Shown here one piece after another: positions 32,120-44,996 of a DNA stretch of 64,000 bases. The notes under the pieces are model-generated. The model ran no database searches. It saw nothing but the letters and a program-made list of their open reading frames with translations, and was not told the DNA's origin. The position numbers were made by a program, and so were the translations under genes. Numbering within the stretch: position 1 is the stretch's first letter; each line of letters starts with the position of its first letter. The stretch comes from Siphonodentalium dalli. Its lineage: Eukaryota > Mollusca > Scaphopoda > Gadilida > Siphonodentaliidae. Location of the stretch: positions 48,540,443 through 48,604,442 of the forward strand of contig CP136068.1 in NCBI GenBank assembly GCA_032622095.1, given 5' to 3'.

Positions 32120-33260
32120 TTCAATGGCTGGGATTCCGTTGAATACATGTGACTCACGCCAATGGGTGTGGAATAAATAACAGGAAATACCAAGCAGGCA
32201 AATATGTGAAGTATCTTTTTAAATCAGTTTTTGCAGTGATAAGGTATTTATATTTGATGAATCGCGTACGAACCTTCATCAATGCGTCAAGCTGATGGTC
32301 GGGTGGGTGAGACAGAATTTTTGAGAGTCGAAACGTTTGAGTGACTTTAGCGATCTTTGTTTCGAAGAAACATATTTTTTTCTTTTGGATCAATAGGATC
32401 AACTTGCATAGATTGTTTCGGACGGCAGAAGTTTATCCATAACCTGCGCTTCATGTTCTGAAACAGGAATGATATCAGTCCCCTCAACTTGTGTTGCTAG
32501 TGATATACTGACGAGTTTGGTTTGACTCTGTGTCTGAGTGCTTGCATCAACACACTTTTTTGTCATGTGGAATAGATGGTCGAGGACCGACTATTTTCTT
32601 AGCATATTTATATGGTATACATCCAGAAGCCGAGCGACTTTTTGAGACAAGGTAAAAAATTGAAGCGCTGTTGTGGAACGTTTATGATTAATTCAGAGGA
32701 TCATTTCCTCCGCCCACAGAACGGAACAACAAAACACAAGATCCTGACAATTTGGTGAACTAACAAACTCCGTATAACGCAAACAATATCGTAACAGAAG
32801 TGTTAAACGACAAGCACAAAGCCTTTAGTTTAGCAAAGTCACTTGTCAAGTACATTTCACGGTTGAACACTACATGAAATACAGGTACATCTCAAAGCCA
32901 ATCAGAAGGCGGGAAAGTCCCGTGAGATACAACATTAGCAAATAAAGAATAATGACTTGATTTGATATTCAACAACATACTAAAATCAGCAAACATCAGA
33001 AAAACGGAGATTTCTGTTAAATAAATTTGGGGTAATTTGGTCAAATCATAATTTTTAAGATTTTCATGTCCATTTTGTCGATCTCATTTTCCTGATTAGA
33101 GAACTGAAAACCGTTCCTAGATTTGTTAAGGATTTGTCGAGTGATTTGCCTTCAAAACGGGACATAATCTTTTAATTTCGGAGACTCAATTTCTCAGAAT
33201 GATCTAAATTCCATATTACGCGTATTTTTTAAAACTAGAGAAAAAAGCGGGGCTCTTTAC
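32120..33260. other. No supported gene; intronic to the minus-strand gene model
   Basis: Lies between the two EB-like exons. Nothing coding recognised. Confidence 0.45.
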
Positions 33261-33266
33261 TGTTAA

Positions 33267-33723
33267 CCCTTTACCCAACAGAACGGCCCTGTGCCAATGC
33301 ATTCTCTCATATATGCGAGTCGACCATAGGTCGCCTCGCATATATAAGAGAATGCATTGGCTTAACACATATTAAAAATGATAAAATTGTCAAAGAATGT
33401 AGAAAAATATTATACAAATTGTTAAAAAATGTAAGAAAAAATTATAAAATTGTTAAAGAATGTAAGAAAAAATAGTAAAAAGTGTTTAAAAAAGATTTTT
33501 TTTAGGCCAATGCATTCTCTTATATATGCGAGGCGACCTATGGTCGACTCGCATATATAAGAGGATGCATTGGTACAGGGCATAACTGTAACCATCACAA
33601 TGTGATCAATGAACCGGTTCCAATGGTATCCATATTTGTATGGTGTTATTGAGACAGACCGAAGATATTTTAGGCTGTTTAAGCTTTATTTGGGCGTTTT
33701 TGGCCGCTTTGTTGGGTAAAGGG
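33267..33723 (-). mobile_element. piggyBac-like MITE, copy 2 (457 bp)
   Basis: The same family as the element at 12427, inverted. TTAA flanks at 33263-33266 and 33724-33727, CCCTTTACCCAACA termini and the same two nested hairpins. The AT-rich spacer between the hairpins is longer, because a short AT-rich motif (GTAAGAAAAAAT-like) is repeated there. Confidence 0.88.
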
Positions 33724-33862
33724 TTAAAGTAAATTGATTACTAGATTATAAACTGAAAATTATTAATTTATGCTTCTATGATTAAGAAGACATTATATGG
33801 AAAATTTCATATGAAATAGAACTCTCCATATGCATACCTTTTCTCATAACCTATCAATTATG

Positions 33863-33995
33863 TAGAGAGTAATCAATTGGTTGCGAGAATTACGTTAAAT
33901 AATTCACGAGAGGCGAGAGACGTCAGTAAGACAAAAACGTCTCTCGTCTCCAGTGAGTTATTGAACGTAATTCTCCGAACTAATTGATTACTCTA
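33863..33995. repeat. Near-perfect palindrome (133 bp)
   Basis: Arms AGAGTAATCAATTGGTT.CGAGAATTACGTT...GAGAGACG and their inverse, around an A-rich loop (TCAGTAAGACAAAAA). Located just 3' of piggyBac-like MITE copy 2. Confidence 0.7.
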
Positions 33996-33999
33996 TTTA

Positions 34000-35640
34000 T
34001 TACACTTCTGCAACAATTTGGTTCGCCAAATATGATTAAAACACACAGAATTAATGCATGAATGTCCCGATGTGGAGAAAGATCAACAATCGAAAATTCA
34101 GTTTAGATCAGTAAGCGACGTAACGTCAATGACGTCACGGGAAATGACATTATTCACTAGTGAAATTAACATTTTGAATTAACAGCGTTTTCAATGGAAA
34201 TGGCGCATAGGAGTGTAATAAATAGTTTAAACCTATATATATATTGATTTTGAGCGGACTTGTAATTTTCTTGAATGTGTTATATACGTCCTCAGACTAA
34301 ACGGCTAAGTAACCACCTTGAATGTGGTCAGATCGCAGTCATCATCGTAGTAATTTTCACTAAATCTGTGATATCTGTGTACATAAATGCTCCCTGCTGA
34401 TAATGGCTTTATATTGAAACGTCGATACTTGCCAAAATCTTGCCAATGATATTTTGCGAAAATTAACCGTAATTGTGGATGATGGGAGAGGAGTTACGTT
34501 ACCCATAAGTGAGACAACACTTATCTTCAAATCCCATTGTCTGAATAAAATTGGATGTGTTATATACCATATGCTATCAAAATGAGACAACTAATTATGT
34601 TTAAATTAAACCGTAATTTTACTTAGCAGTATCGCTTTGACCCAGACAATAGTATATCTAGATTAACAAGTCCCGCATTAGCCATTAACACTTTCTTTGC
34701 TGAATGGATTCTCCCACCCAGTTATAAAAATGTTAATTGGAAGGGTTTAATAATCATTTGGAGGGATGTTAAAGGAAAACAAAAGGCACACGAAAATGTC
34801 ATGCAAGTGCTGAAGTAATCATATTCTTTGTTGGGATACTAAGTTCAACATATTTGTGCGGCCTATGGCATTTGTTGATCTTATTATCGGAGATATGTTA
34901 TCCCAAATGGGGCCGGCCACAGAATAATGCATATAACACATCTCCCGTACCGTACCGTTCCAAACACTGGACGTATACATAGTTCTTCGATCAAGAAATA
35001 TTAACGCAATGCGCGTGTGTTATTGTGAATCCGTTCCTTGGTTGGCCAACACCACATTTGTGTTTTCGTTTTTTAGCCCACAAAGGACGTTACCCCTTCA
35101 AAGTTTGCGTTTGGGATTTGAATTCGGTTGGGCGCATTAAGCGCGCGGTCATAGACTGATATATCGATAATGCACAGGTAATGTATTGGGATAACTTACA
35201 ATGCTATATGGTATGATCTCCATATTTCCGCACAAAAATAATTTCGGTTGATTGTATGGATACTAATATTGTGGTGTGCGGTGCTACAGTAGTTACGTAC
35301 ATAGTATAATAATTAGCTTTCTGTTTCTTTATTTGCAATCAGTCAGCTGAAATAACTGTTGTAACTTTTTCCCAACTCTGCCCTTCTTTTGGATAGTATG
35401 CCACATAGCTCCAAATACAAGTTATAGATTTTTTTTCCATTTCTGAGTTTTGATTACGTGGTACCGGTTAGCTGTATGGGCTCTTTTAGTTTTGGTATGC
35501 AAACAGCAAGCAGTGTCTTCTTCTCACCACCATTATCAGTTACACATATCACTCATCAATGGAAATATTTGATATTTAGTTTGCTTTCGTGTTTTCGAAA
35601 CATCAGGTTGCGTCACGAAAAACTTATTGATAATCGCGCT
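34000..35640. other. No supported gene; intronic to the minus-strand gene model
   Basis: Nothing recognised beyond AT-rich sequence and an A-T homopolymer near 35430. Confidence 0.45.
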
Positions 35641-35648
35641 CCACTTAC

Positions 35649-35786
35649 TTGGCTCGCAGATTCCAGGATCGTCTGAGGAGACTATGTGGTATTGTATACA
35701 TTGACATGTATGTAACGTTTGGTCACATGTCGTCGCCGTGGCAGTACATTGTCGGCAACAGACAGCTCCGTGTGTCGTTCCGATGA
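35649..35786 (-). CDS. Cys-rich EB-like module exon, copy 1
   Basis: An exactly 138-bp (46-codon) exon, phase 1 at both ends, with acceptor ATATTCATTTCAG and donor CAA|GTAAGTGG. It encodes VIGTTHGAVCCRQC... with cysteines spaced C-x3-C-x6-C-x6-C-x-C and a last cysteine near the end (GICEP). The spacing resembles EB or EGF-like Cys-rich modules; I do not recognise the exact family. It has a clear paralogue of identical length and phase at 31238-31375, so the exon has been tandemly duplicated and can be inserted without disturbing the frame. Confidence 0.72.
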
Positions 35787-36648
35787 CTGAAATGAATATG
35801 ATGTACCACTTCATTCATTACTGAGGAAGGGGTAGCTTTCATGGTGGCTGTATTATAAAACTATATGGAGTGTATTATATGGAGTGTATTATATGAAGTT
35901 TGGGTTTTCGAGATTCGCATTCAGGTCGAGCTACCTTTCTTCATATATTTCTTCGTATATCGAGGAGTCCATCAGGGTGCGATTGACATGTAGAATGTAT
36001 GGACTAGCTTACAGTGTTAGTTTTGCATATCACCTAATAAGGAAAAAGCTATATAAATATAATAAATTAATGTAGTTTGGGTTATCTTTTTGGGGATATG
36101 ACTCTGTGACCGATGGAGAACATTTATTGCGTGAAGCAAGATACTACATTAATTTCTTTAAGTTATGTGAAACACTCATGTAGGGTGATCCAATAGAAAT
36201 GGGGATATAATCTTGCTTAAAGTAGTTATTTTTACCAATATTAATCCAGAATTACAACACATACCCTAATAATTCTTACATATTAATTAAATGCAATTAC
36301 TTTCGATGGCGAAATCATTTGCGTTGGTTGCGTCCCGAATCGATATGTAAATATTTACAATCGTGCTTAGTTCAGGCGATGTTTTCTATGGAGTTGTCTG
36401 GTTGATTTCTTTGAGATTTTCGGCGATGTTAGTAGAATGCTCCATTCCTCCTGTTGCCAAAGCGTCTGAATACTAACACATCAGTTTCACACACCCGAAC
36501 AAGTCCATAAAATGTCTTTAAATTAAGTAGTTATCGACCGACATTTTCTAATGGCCGGAATGTCAAAATATTGACACATTACTATACATGTTTATCTTGA
36601 AGCCTGCAATTTGTATGGGCCGATAACAATTTAAAATACATATCTCAC

Positions 36649-36754
36649 CCCAATTCTCCGAACCTAGGCACTGGTAACCGAGAGCGATGGATAAGTCCTG
36701 TGTACACGTAGAGTAACTTCCACATGGATATCGACTGCATGGGGTCGATGCTAC
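36649..36754 (-). CDS. EGF-like exon of the PAN/EGF/Cys-rich gene
   Basis: A 106-bp exon on the minus strand with acceptor TTTTTCACTTATTACAG and donor GG|GTGAGATA. It enters in phase 0, matching the PAN exon, and leaves in phase 1, matching the Cys-rich exon at 35786. The peptide STPCSRYPCGSYSTC followed by GYQC has the C-x4-C-x5-C...GYxC spacing of an EGF-like module. The usual CxC pair is reduced to one cysteine, so the domain is either atypical or completed by the next exon. Phase agreement on both sides is the main reason for placing it in this gene. Confidence 0.68.
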
Positions 36755-36849
36755 CTGTAATAAGTGAAAAACGTCATAAGACCTATTGCAACATTCTTCC
36801 GTAGACGGTCGTCGCCAGCTGGTTTGTGTCAACGCTTAGCTATTGTGTG

Positions 36850-36902
36850 ACCTTTATTTATAGAATGCCCTTTATTTATTTGTATGCCCTTTATTTATAG
36901 AT
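36850..36902 (+). repeat. Short tandem repeat ATGCCCTTTATTTAT
   Basis: Two to three copies immediately before the LINE remnant at 36903. Confidence 0.55.
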
Positions 36903-37345
36903 CAGAGAATTTACTTTTATCGAAATTTAAGTATTAATGGCTTTCAACCATTAGAAGCTAATCATTTCTTATATGGGGTTAAAGTTATATCAAACCACAA
37001 GCACACTACTCTTTTTCGCATTACTCAATCTTTTACAGCTAGAACAAAGCGGTTTGAACAAACCCATGTATGATAACATGGTAAATCTCGCCATTCATCA
37101 TTCAAACTCACTGAATTCTAGGCTTTTCTTCATAACCGAGATTGGAATACAGATGAAAACCCGACATCCGCAGCACACACACACTCTGCACTATTATGTA
37201 TAAACACTTTGTGCTATATCTGCTATGTATTTTATGTATGTTCCAGGTTTGTATTACAAGAGGGGCAAGTTTGTAAGTTTTGTAACTTGTGCCCCGATCC
37301 CTATGTATATTTTTCTAGATACATTAAAATATGTTTAAAGTAAAA
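36903..37345 (+). mobile_element. Second LINE 3' end of the same family (decayed)
   Basis: Reading from 36903 gives QRIYFYRNLSINGFQPLEA and then LFRITQSFTARTKRF, which aligns with the last ~45 residues of the LINE at 13725 (ERTEMFHMLHREGIKL and LFKIVQHFIAETKRF). The 3' UTR also matches (CTTGTGCCCC, then TTAAAATATGTTTAAAG at 37325-37342). The copy is more diverged than the 13.7-kb insertion, reads on past TKRF to a stop at 37068, and has no clear target duplication. Confidence 0.68.
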
Positions 37346-37461
37346 ATGTAAAGTAGTTATTGTGAACAATTAAGATACGTTAACATGGCATTTACTTTTG
37401 TTAGCTGTGTTAATGTAGCCTGGACCCTTTCATGGCGGGAGCTGCGCTATTGTAGCATTAA

Positions 37462-37605
37462 GGATAATGTACCAGTGCAGGAGCCTCGCATATATAACGA
37501 AATGAACTGGCTGACATGGTCAAGGTAAATAGTGTTAGGCCAATGTATGCTCTTATATATGCGATGCTTCATATAAGAGAATATGCATTAGCATAGGGTT
37601 TTCGT
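37462..37605. mobile_element. Decayed piggyBac-like MITE core (hairpins only)
   Basis: Two degenerate hairpin-arm segments (GCCTCGCATATATAACG near 37482 and GCCAATGTATGCTCTTATATAT near 37542) in the arrangement of the MITE interior, without termini. It adjoins a short repeat at 37423-37465 that is shared, inverted, with 20717-20757. Confidence 0.5.
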
Positions 37606-38303
37606 AAAAGTCACCTTCCCCTGCATGTATAACTAACAGCAGGAATTTAGTCACCACACAGATATAACAATTGTATTTGGTATCAAACATTCAAACCTAT
37701 CGAATAAGAACCCCATAAGTTACAAAGAAGCATATATTTTAATGTTAGTCGCGAACGTCCACGAACGTCCGACCAACGTCAAACTAAACGTCCACAGACA
37801 TCCGACGTCCAACCAATTTCTCACCGAATTTCCATGACATGACCAATATTTAACGTCAAACCAACTTATCACATCTTATGGTAGATCTTAAAACGTGAGT
37901 GCAACGGGTCTACACGGGTGATGTGTTTCAACCCCACTACAACTAAAATAAAAGTTGGAAGTAGCCAACTGCTATGATTTACCAATTTGGACAATATGTT
38001 ATTTATCTGAAGCAATTCACTTCATCCAGCACGGTCATTATACTGTTCAGATGTGAGCTTAATCATCGCCATCTAAACCACCGCGCTCTCACGGGTGTAA
38101 TAGTTGCAGCAATGACATAACAGGGTACATTTGTGCCTGATATATTCGTGAATATATCTTCTTGAAGTAACGTGTGGACATGCCATTAAATACTAGTAAA
38201 GTATGCAGAACAATTGTTCACAAAGTCATCAATTTCAGTCCGAAATCTAATTTGAAAATAAAAAAGAAATTGACCAACAATGTTTCCATTTGGTAAACAC
38301 AAG

Positions 38304-38457
38304 AGTAAATGTTGGGAAAAGCGGACCCTGGTAGTGATAGTGGTAAATGTTAAGACACGCGCACCCTGGTAGTGATAGTGGTAAATGTTAAGACACGCGC
38401 ACCCTGGTAGTGATAGTGGTAAATGTTAAGACACGCGCACCCTGTTAGTGGTCGTGG
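38304..38457 (+). repeat. Minisatellite, 38-bp unit, four copies
   Basis: The unit GTAAATGTTAAGACACGCGCACCCTGGTAGTGATAGTG is nearly identical in the central copies and variant at both edges (GGGAAAAGCGGACC, GTTAGTGGTCGTGG). Confidence 0.82.
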
Positions 38458-39239
38458 TATGGTAGTGAATTGATTGCGAATTATCTCAGTAATGTGGACT
38501 GGTCCAGTGACTTATTATTAAGAATCTATTCCCAAACAAATAAAGCCTTGAAACCAGTCCCCAGCAGAACAAAGCAGAATAAATTAATATTTAATCTCAT
38601 ATTTTATTCGATTGTAATTTCTCGGTTTCTGCGTGGGGTGTTCAATCGATTGTCGTTATATATAATTGAGGAACACATGTATATATACAAACATATATAG
38701 GGTGGATACACACATGCATGTAATGTCTGTATGTAAAATACATGTATTTTACATGGTCACACCAATCATTGATAGCATTAATCGCCTGCGCGAGATCGTT
38801 CCAATTCAACAGGCGAGACCGGTGAGTAGTTATAAGCCAAAATCAAACTAACTGTTATCAAGAGATATCAGGCCAGTCATAAACATGTCTTTTTTCATGG
38901 GTGCCGAAATGAATAAATCCTGTCTGATATATGTTGCTGTTTTTCACGAGTTTTAGTTCATTTCGAAAAGTGGATTTGAGTCTGTCGATTTTATACTTGA
39001 TTTGTTTCTCGTCATTTCTTGGAAACAGGGTCATCCAAAATAAAAAATAAATGTGTAGACTTTTGAAGCTATTTTAGGACGATTGTGATACATGAGTGTT
39101 TAATGCCCCACACACTGACTCCCAATTTGATCTCGTCCAGCAGAACCCGAACGGCTTTCTGGCTCCACATTTTGGAAGTGCTATATTAATACACATGGCA
39201 ATCAACTAACTCATACATGGTGAATTCCATGTTATAAAG

Positions 39240-39335
39240 TGATTTAGCCTAATTGGACAACGCCGAATCGAGTCAGGATAAGGGTATTTGTTCCTCGACT
39301 ATGCATGGCCTCAGTTCAAATTTTAACAATCCGAT
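39240..39335 (+). repeat. Possible decayed tRNA-derived SINE
   Basis: TTAGCCTAATTGGACAAC resembles a pol III A box. The segment AATCGAGTCAGGATAAGG.TATTTG is shared with 40614-40640 (GATCAAATCAGGATAGG.GCGTATTT). There is no clear B box at normal spacing, so this is tentative. Confidence 0.22.
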
Positions 39336-40539
39336 ATGGTGCTCTCATGCCTTGAATACAGGCATTGGAACATTAAGACAGACAATACCAGTTTGTTGAG
39401 ATTGCTCGGATAATTTGAGGGCGAGCTCATGTGATAACTTTCAATTGGGATTTCTTTGCATATATCCATTACAGCGCCAAAACATTAATGCAGGTACAAC
39501 GTTGAAAGAAAAAAGAGTCACCCCCCCCCCCATTTTAACCCAGAATTTACAGAGCAGTGTTTGTTTCTCAGGCCAAAGGATGAACAAGTTCCTAACTGTC
39601 ACCATTTTAGCCTGTACAGGATTGAATTATCACCATGATTGGGGGAGGGGCTGGTTCTCGAAAGTTTCGAATAACTAAGGGATTTAGTTGAATGTATCGG
39701 CCGGGATTATCTGGGCAAGAATGTACAACATAATGTTTTACTTAAATATTCCATAGTTGTAAATTGTGTGTATATAACACAAGAGAGGAAAGGTGGCGTA
39801 GTTGTGGACTCGTAGCTGGACAACCCTTTTTCCGAATGAAGACACACATGCAGCAACACCACCTTCTGTATACCTTCAAATTTAAAGCTGTAATAATATG
39901 TTCATAATTATATGAATAGCATCAATTGCTGCATATGAGATTAATCACTCGTAGCAAACAGGCACGGCAGATATGACTGTCAACTACAATATTTACAAAT
40001 CAGGAGTGGCTTCGTGGCTTCAGGGGGGTAGGCCTCATGTTGCTGCATGCCCCCCTCCGGTCGATGAAATATGTAATTGTCAGTCCGGTAGCTTCCGGTA
40101 TAATATAGCCCCTACATTGTGGAAATCCTGGGACCATCACTGGTATACAACCAAGAGAAGACTGACAATGATTTAAACAGAACGTCCAACATTTGGGTTA
40201 TCGCGCGAACAATTATTTTAAGCGGCCTGACGACTTCGTCCAGTCAACGACACTCTACACGCTCAGAGCGTTACTCACTGTGGTCAAACATAGCCGCAAT
40301 GATTGGGTTATCAGCAGACACATATTACATGGTCTGTATGATCCATGTAAAACGCCAAATACACGATATTTACAGAGATTACATGCATGTGTGTATCCAC
40401 CCATACACTGTACCAATGGCCACACATGATGAAATGCCAACATGTACACTACACATGTAGCAGGACCCAGTCATTATTAACATACAATATGAGTTCTTGA
40501 GTTTACCACATGTATGTATCCAAATTACATGCAACGCAC

Positions 40540-40645
40540 GGGCTCCCGGTGGCTCGGTTATAAAGGAACATAGCGCATTAGGCTATAATTAGCCGCACAG
40601 CACTAGCAAAGCTGGATCAAATCAGGATAGGCGCGTATTTCCAAA
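40540..40645 (+). repeat. Possible decayed tRNA-derived SINE
   Basis: GGTGGCTCGGTTATAAAGG (A-box-like) is followed about 70 bp later by GGATCAAATC (B-box-like) and the same GTATTT extension as at 39280. Weak, based on motif similarity only. Confidence 0.22.
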
Positions 40646-41414
40646 TCACATAAGGGAGACAAGCCTGGTTCGTTATCTGGACACATTTGTTAGTTGCTCA
40701 CCAGGGGATGGTTTCTAATTGCAGTGTTTGGATTAATTTCCCAATAAAATCTGCAATTCAATTAAATTATGTGCGGCCTTTCCTCCACCAAACATGTAAC
40801 GCCTGCATTCAAAGTCTGACTAACTTAATAAAAAAAATGTCCTATATATAATTGTGTCATTCTTTTGTGCCTGGTTCGCCCCCTCTTCGTCGGATCCGTT
40901 CAAAATGTAAATATTTGGCAAACAGTCGTCGAAGAAGCAATGAGTATGCCCTTATATAAGCTATAAGCCTCATATTACCAAATAGTCGGTGAGTAGTTAA
41001 CCCATATAGTTTGGTTACCTGTGTCTTCAGATTTTATTTTCATGGGGATCTTGGAAACCATATTGTTTTAAATGGTAATGCTTACAGAGTTTGGTAATTC
41101 ATGGGGTTTTTTTTTCGACGCCCCCGGCAGACATTTGGGATGTTTACAAATGGCCCCCAAATAATTATATTAACCTGTTTTCTCATTGTTTGGAACTACC
41201 CTATGGACAGATATACTCCAAAAAGTATACTTATTAATTTAAAATGGATCACTGACTAAGTCTGGGTAGACTTGTTTTCATGTTAACCAAACAAGCAGCA
41301 ATGATGAAAAGGCTATGGACAAATTATGGGTTTGTCTCAATATACACCATTACATGGTCAACCAATCAACTTGATGGCTCTGATTTACAAACAGCATCGT
41401 GATTGGCCGAATAA

Positions 41415-41450
41415 AGGCATGAAACTTAGTACATATGTTCTTTGAACCAA
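41415..41450 (+). repeat. Short block shared with 47990-48020
   Basis: GGCATGAAACTTAGTACATATGTTC here and AGCATGAAACTTGGTGTATATGTTC at 47993 are related interspersed fragments of unknown origin. Confidence 0.4.
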
Positions 41451-43529
41451 GCGCAATATTTTTTGATGGAGCTTTCCAGCCTACCTGACATTGGTAAGTA
41501 GTAATATGGTTTTTATGGCAACTGCATCTAAATAATTGGAAACAAAACAGAAAATACACGTTTCTGTAACACTAATTTGTATGTTTAGTGTTAGTATATA
41601 TGTTGGCATTGAAAGTGCAAGTGATTGTTCACATCATGGTCGACACAAGAGACAGTCACCCAGTTAAGTCAAGGTCATTGGTTGAAATGTTCATTTGTGA
41701 CAGGTAATTCTACATTCCCCTGACCATTGGTGTATATATTTCGCAAATAACACCGTGTGATTGCCGTAAAATCGCATATTCCTATAACCTTTAATTTGAT
41801 ATCAACTGTCTTATATATGTGTATTCAATTTTCAAGTTTTAACTTATCAGTGTCATACATGGGGCCTGACATTTCAGATTTTGTTAACTCAGCTGCCTAC
41901 ATTTGGAGCTGTGTGTGATCATCAAGGTGGTCTGGGAGAAAACATCGAACAGCTTGACAGATAAATAGACAGACATATCCTACACTTGTTTGTATATAAA
42001 TACACTTGTTTATATATAGTGAGATGCCTAGATCCAGCAATCGCATACCATGTATATATTATTGATTGTGTTTGCACACTAGTGGATCTAACATTCTACA
42101 TCTGACAAAACTTGTTGAGAGACCACTGCGCAACCGAGACATCATTGGAATAGCTCGGGATAGAACATGCATCAAAATTAGAAGAACAAATTTGCCCGAA
42201 ACTGTAAGGTTTTTTTTCTTATTTCCCCTGACGCATTGTTTTGTGGGGTGATTATGATTAACTACACTCAGTATGGGTTTCGTCGAAAGGGTAGACACTA
42301 AACTTAATTTCGTAGTTTTTATGACAATCGTACATTCGGGAATCTGAGAAATCCAAAAATCACACTAATGTGAATCGTACGTGTCACGTAGTGGAGCAAC
42401 CACACATGATGTGCCTCAAATTTGCCTTTTTTCGGCGACATAACGCTAAGAATAATTTATTTAACACCATGCAGTGGTCACGACGGAGACGACATGCCAA
42501 ATTGACAAGACGTGTCGTTGATTGTAAGATCTTGTCTGGATTATCGTCGTGACTTCTTCATTTTTCGTTTTCATTAAAGCTGACCAACGAAAATGGTCTA
42601 AATGAAATTAATAGAATTAAATCACATGTGAATTCTTCGTAAGTTGTGAAGTAGTTACTTTCATTTTTATCGCGATGCTACATTTCCAATTCCGCGTTTT
42701 TGCAATCTCCACACGGTTGCAAACCGGAAGTCAGTTGACAATTTCTCCTAATTCTATACCCGCTATCTTGAAAAATCACTGATGGATATATAAAAATATA
42801 TTTGACGTCATTCACTTGCCTTAGGTATAAGCACTCTTGGTGGTTGCTATAATTAAACGACGGGGATCCACCAACAGGAAGTTTTAAAACCCCAATAGGG
42901 TATAGGAAACTCTTCGCTTTGGATAAATAATTATAGAATATAAACTACCAACGTATTTACTACCAATGTAGAAGACAGTTATATGTTGTCGGTGGGAGCC
43001 GGGAGTATTTTATTGAAACTAAACACTATCTTTCGTTCCGCCGTGGAGATTCCCTCATAACTGGTTGGGATGCGATATGGCTATGCATATCCACTTTATC
43101 GTACTCATTCCGTCCATAAAATGTTCTCCATGTAGCTTTCCCAATTGTCCTAATTCTAGTAAACGACGCACGTTTCTATTCAAGTAATAGTAGGAATAGG
43201 ATATAAATATAGTTTATCAGATGCATATGACGTAGTTCTATGATAATTCCGTATTTAAAATGTTTATGTCAGTTTATGTTAGTTTTTATGAAATTTGTTC
43301 GCATGACCAACATTGTAGTGCCGACAACAGCCACATTGTACATCAAGTGTTTTGCATTACTATTTAACTGGAAAATACATATGTGACGTGATAAAGTGTA
43401 TTCAATCTGGACGTGTACACGTTGGTCTATAATAAAAATGTTAACCAATTTATTTCATAATCTGTTTTAAATACTCACATATTTGGTACATAATTTGTTG
43501 GTCGTGAAAATTAAAACATTCTAGATAAA

Positions 43530-44330
43530 TGTACAACTGACAAATTTCAAGTGTTATCCAAAACGTTCCTATACGGATTGAGAATGCAATTTGTGGATGT
43601 CTGCCTGTCCGCCACATAAATTAACGACGGACTATCTAGAAGTTGCTCCGTTCGAGTCAGATTGAGGGAGGGGACGGGCATCAAATTTATCAAATATATT
43701 TACCGCCGACTTCATTCAATTAATATATATTCGTATGCAATGCATCTAATATATGAGGGCTAAATAAAGGTAAATTGGTGCCGTTCGTGTACGGTGGAAA
43801 AGAGGGAATACAATTTATAAGAATCTTGTAGTCGCCGATTTCCACAATAATTATATTTTCTCAACTCCTTGATAGATGATTCCAATGAAATCAAAGTGGT
43901 CATATTCGAGTCAGGGATGGGGAGGGAAGGTGCACCAAATGTTAAAAAAGTGTTGTCCGTTAATTGTATTAACAAACTTATAGCTCATTATCTCTATGCT
44001 GCAAGGACACGAATGGTGTATCCTTAAAGGTGATGTCGTAGGACCTTGTTTGGAGAGATGAGTACAGCAACATTGATAATATATTTATCGTCAAATTCTT
44101 CCAAACTTAATACGATGTATAAATCTTAACGAAACAATAAATCTAATGGTGTACACGTTTTAAATTTCTAGAGTCAGGGTCAGGGATTGTGGTCAGTCGA
44201 TGGCACCAGAATTGATCAAACATTTTTCTGACATGCAATTATTACAAAAATAAGATTGGCTTCCCATGAGTCTGTTTCAAAGTTGGTGGAGCGGTGGCAG
44301 GGCCGGGAACCTTGTTAATATATCCAATAT
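43530..44330 (+). repeat. Degenerate tandem repeat, ~125-bp period
   Basis: Related blocks of the form GAGTCAGnnTGnGGnnGG...CACCAAATTTAT...CGCCGATTTC occur near 43663, 43785, 43910, 44172 and 44270, spaced about 97-262 bp (one to two periods of ~125). The same block recurs at 54217-54480, so it is a dispersed satellite family. Confidence 0.5.
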
Positions 44331-44839
44331 TTTCCAAAGTAAGCTGTTAGACTAACAAACTGTCAGAAGAGCTCATCCCTGTTAACTCAACAAATCGAAG
44401 ATGCAACATAAGAAGATTTTAGAGATCAAATTTCACAACCTCGAAAATGGTGATCGAAGTCACTTGAACTCGAAATAATTCTTCTCAACGGTGATATTTA
44501 TATATTTATACACGAGATTCATAGCCGACTAGAACAAATTGATTTCGGTTTAGTCTGTATCCTCCAATCCAATTGCCTGTATAACATTTTATTACACGCT
44601 TGTTCCTAGAAGTACAGCGTTATTGCTGTTCCATATTTACAAATCCGTATGGAACGTACGTTCCATGCGCATCTCGTTGACGTAAAATGACGTACATGAC
44701 GTTCGCCTCAACCATGAAACTGGAACTATTTAAATAAAAGAATCACCACACATGACAAACACGCCCTGTATGAGCCTAAATAAACCTTCTAATCATGTAT
44801 TTTTAATGCACGGATTCTAGGACCCGAAGCGTGTAATAA

Positions 44840-44996
44840 ACACAGAACGACACGGTGTGTAAATGAGTTTGTCGATATGGCACTCGTGCTGTCGCGGAAG
44901 GATAGAACTCGAGGCGCAAGCGCCTCTCGTTCTATCCTTCCGCGACAGCACTCGTGCCGTATGACAAACTCATTTACACACCGTGTCGTTCTGTGT
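44840..44996. repeat. Near-perfect palindrome (157 bp), ACAGAAC ends
   Basis: Ends ACACAGAACGACACGG / CCGTGTCGTTCTGTGT, centre CTCGAGGCGCAAGCGCCTC. The arms differ at only a few positions. About 45 bp downstream is an AATAAATATGTTTAAA motif like the LINE 3' tail. Confidence 0.78.

Larger units (their letters stand above)
37620..42990. other. Large intron region with only minor repeats
   Basis: Within the proposed 18-kb intron. Holds the 38-bp minisatellite (38304-38457), two weak SINE-like segments and a short shared block at 41415. No exon recognised. Confidence 0.4.

Noticed and set aside
39785-39840. tRNA gene or clear SINE head (GGTGGCGTAGTTGTGGACTC)
   Set aside because: A-box-like only; no B box, no cloverleaf, no polyA or T-run terminator at the right distance.
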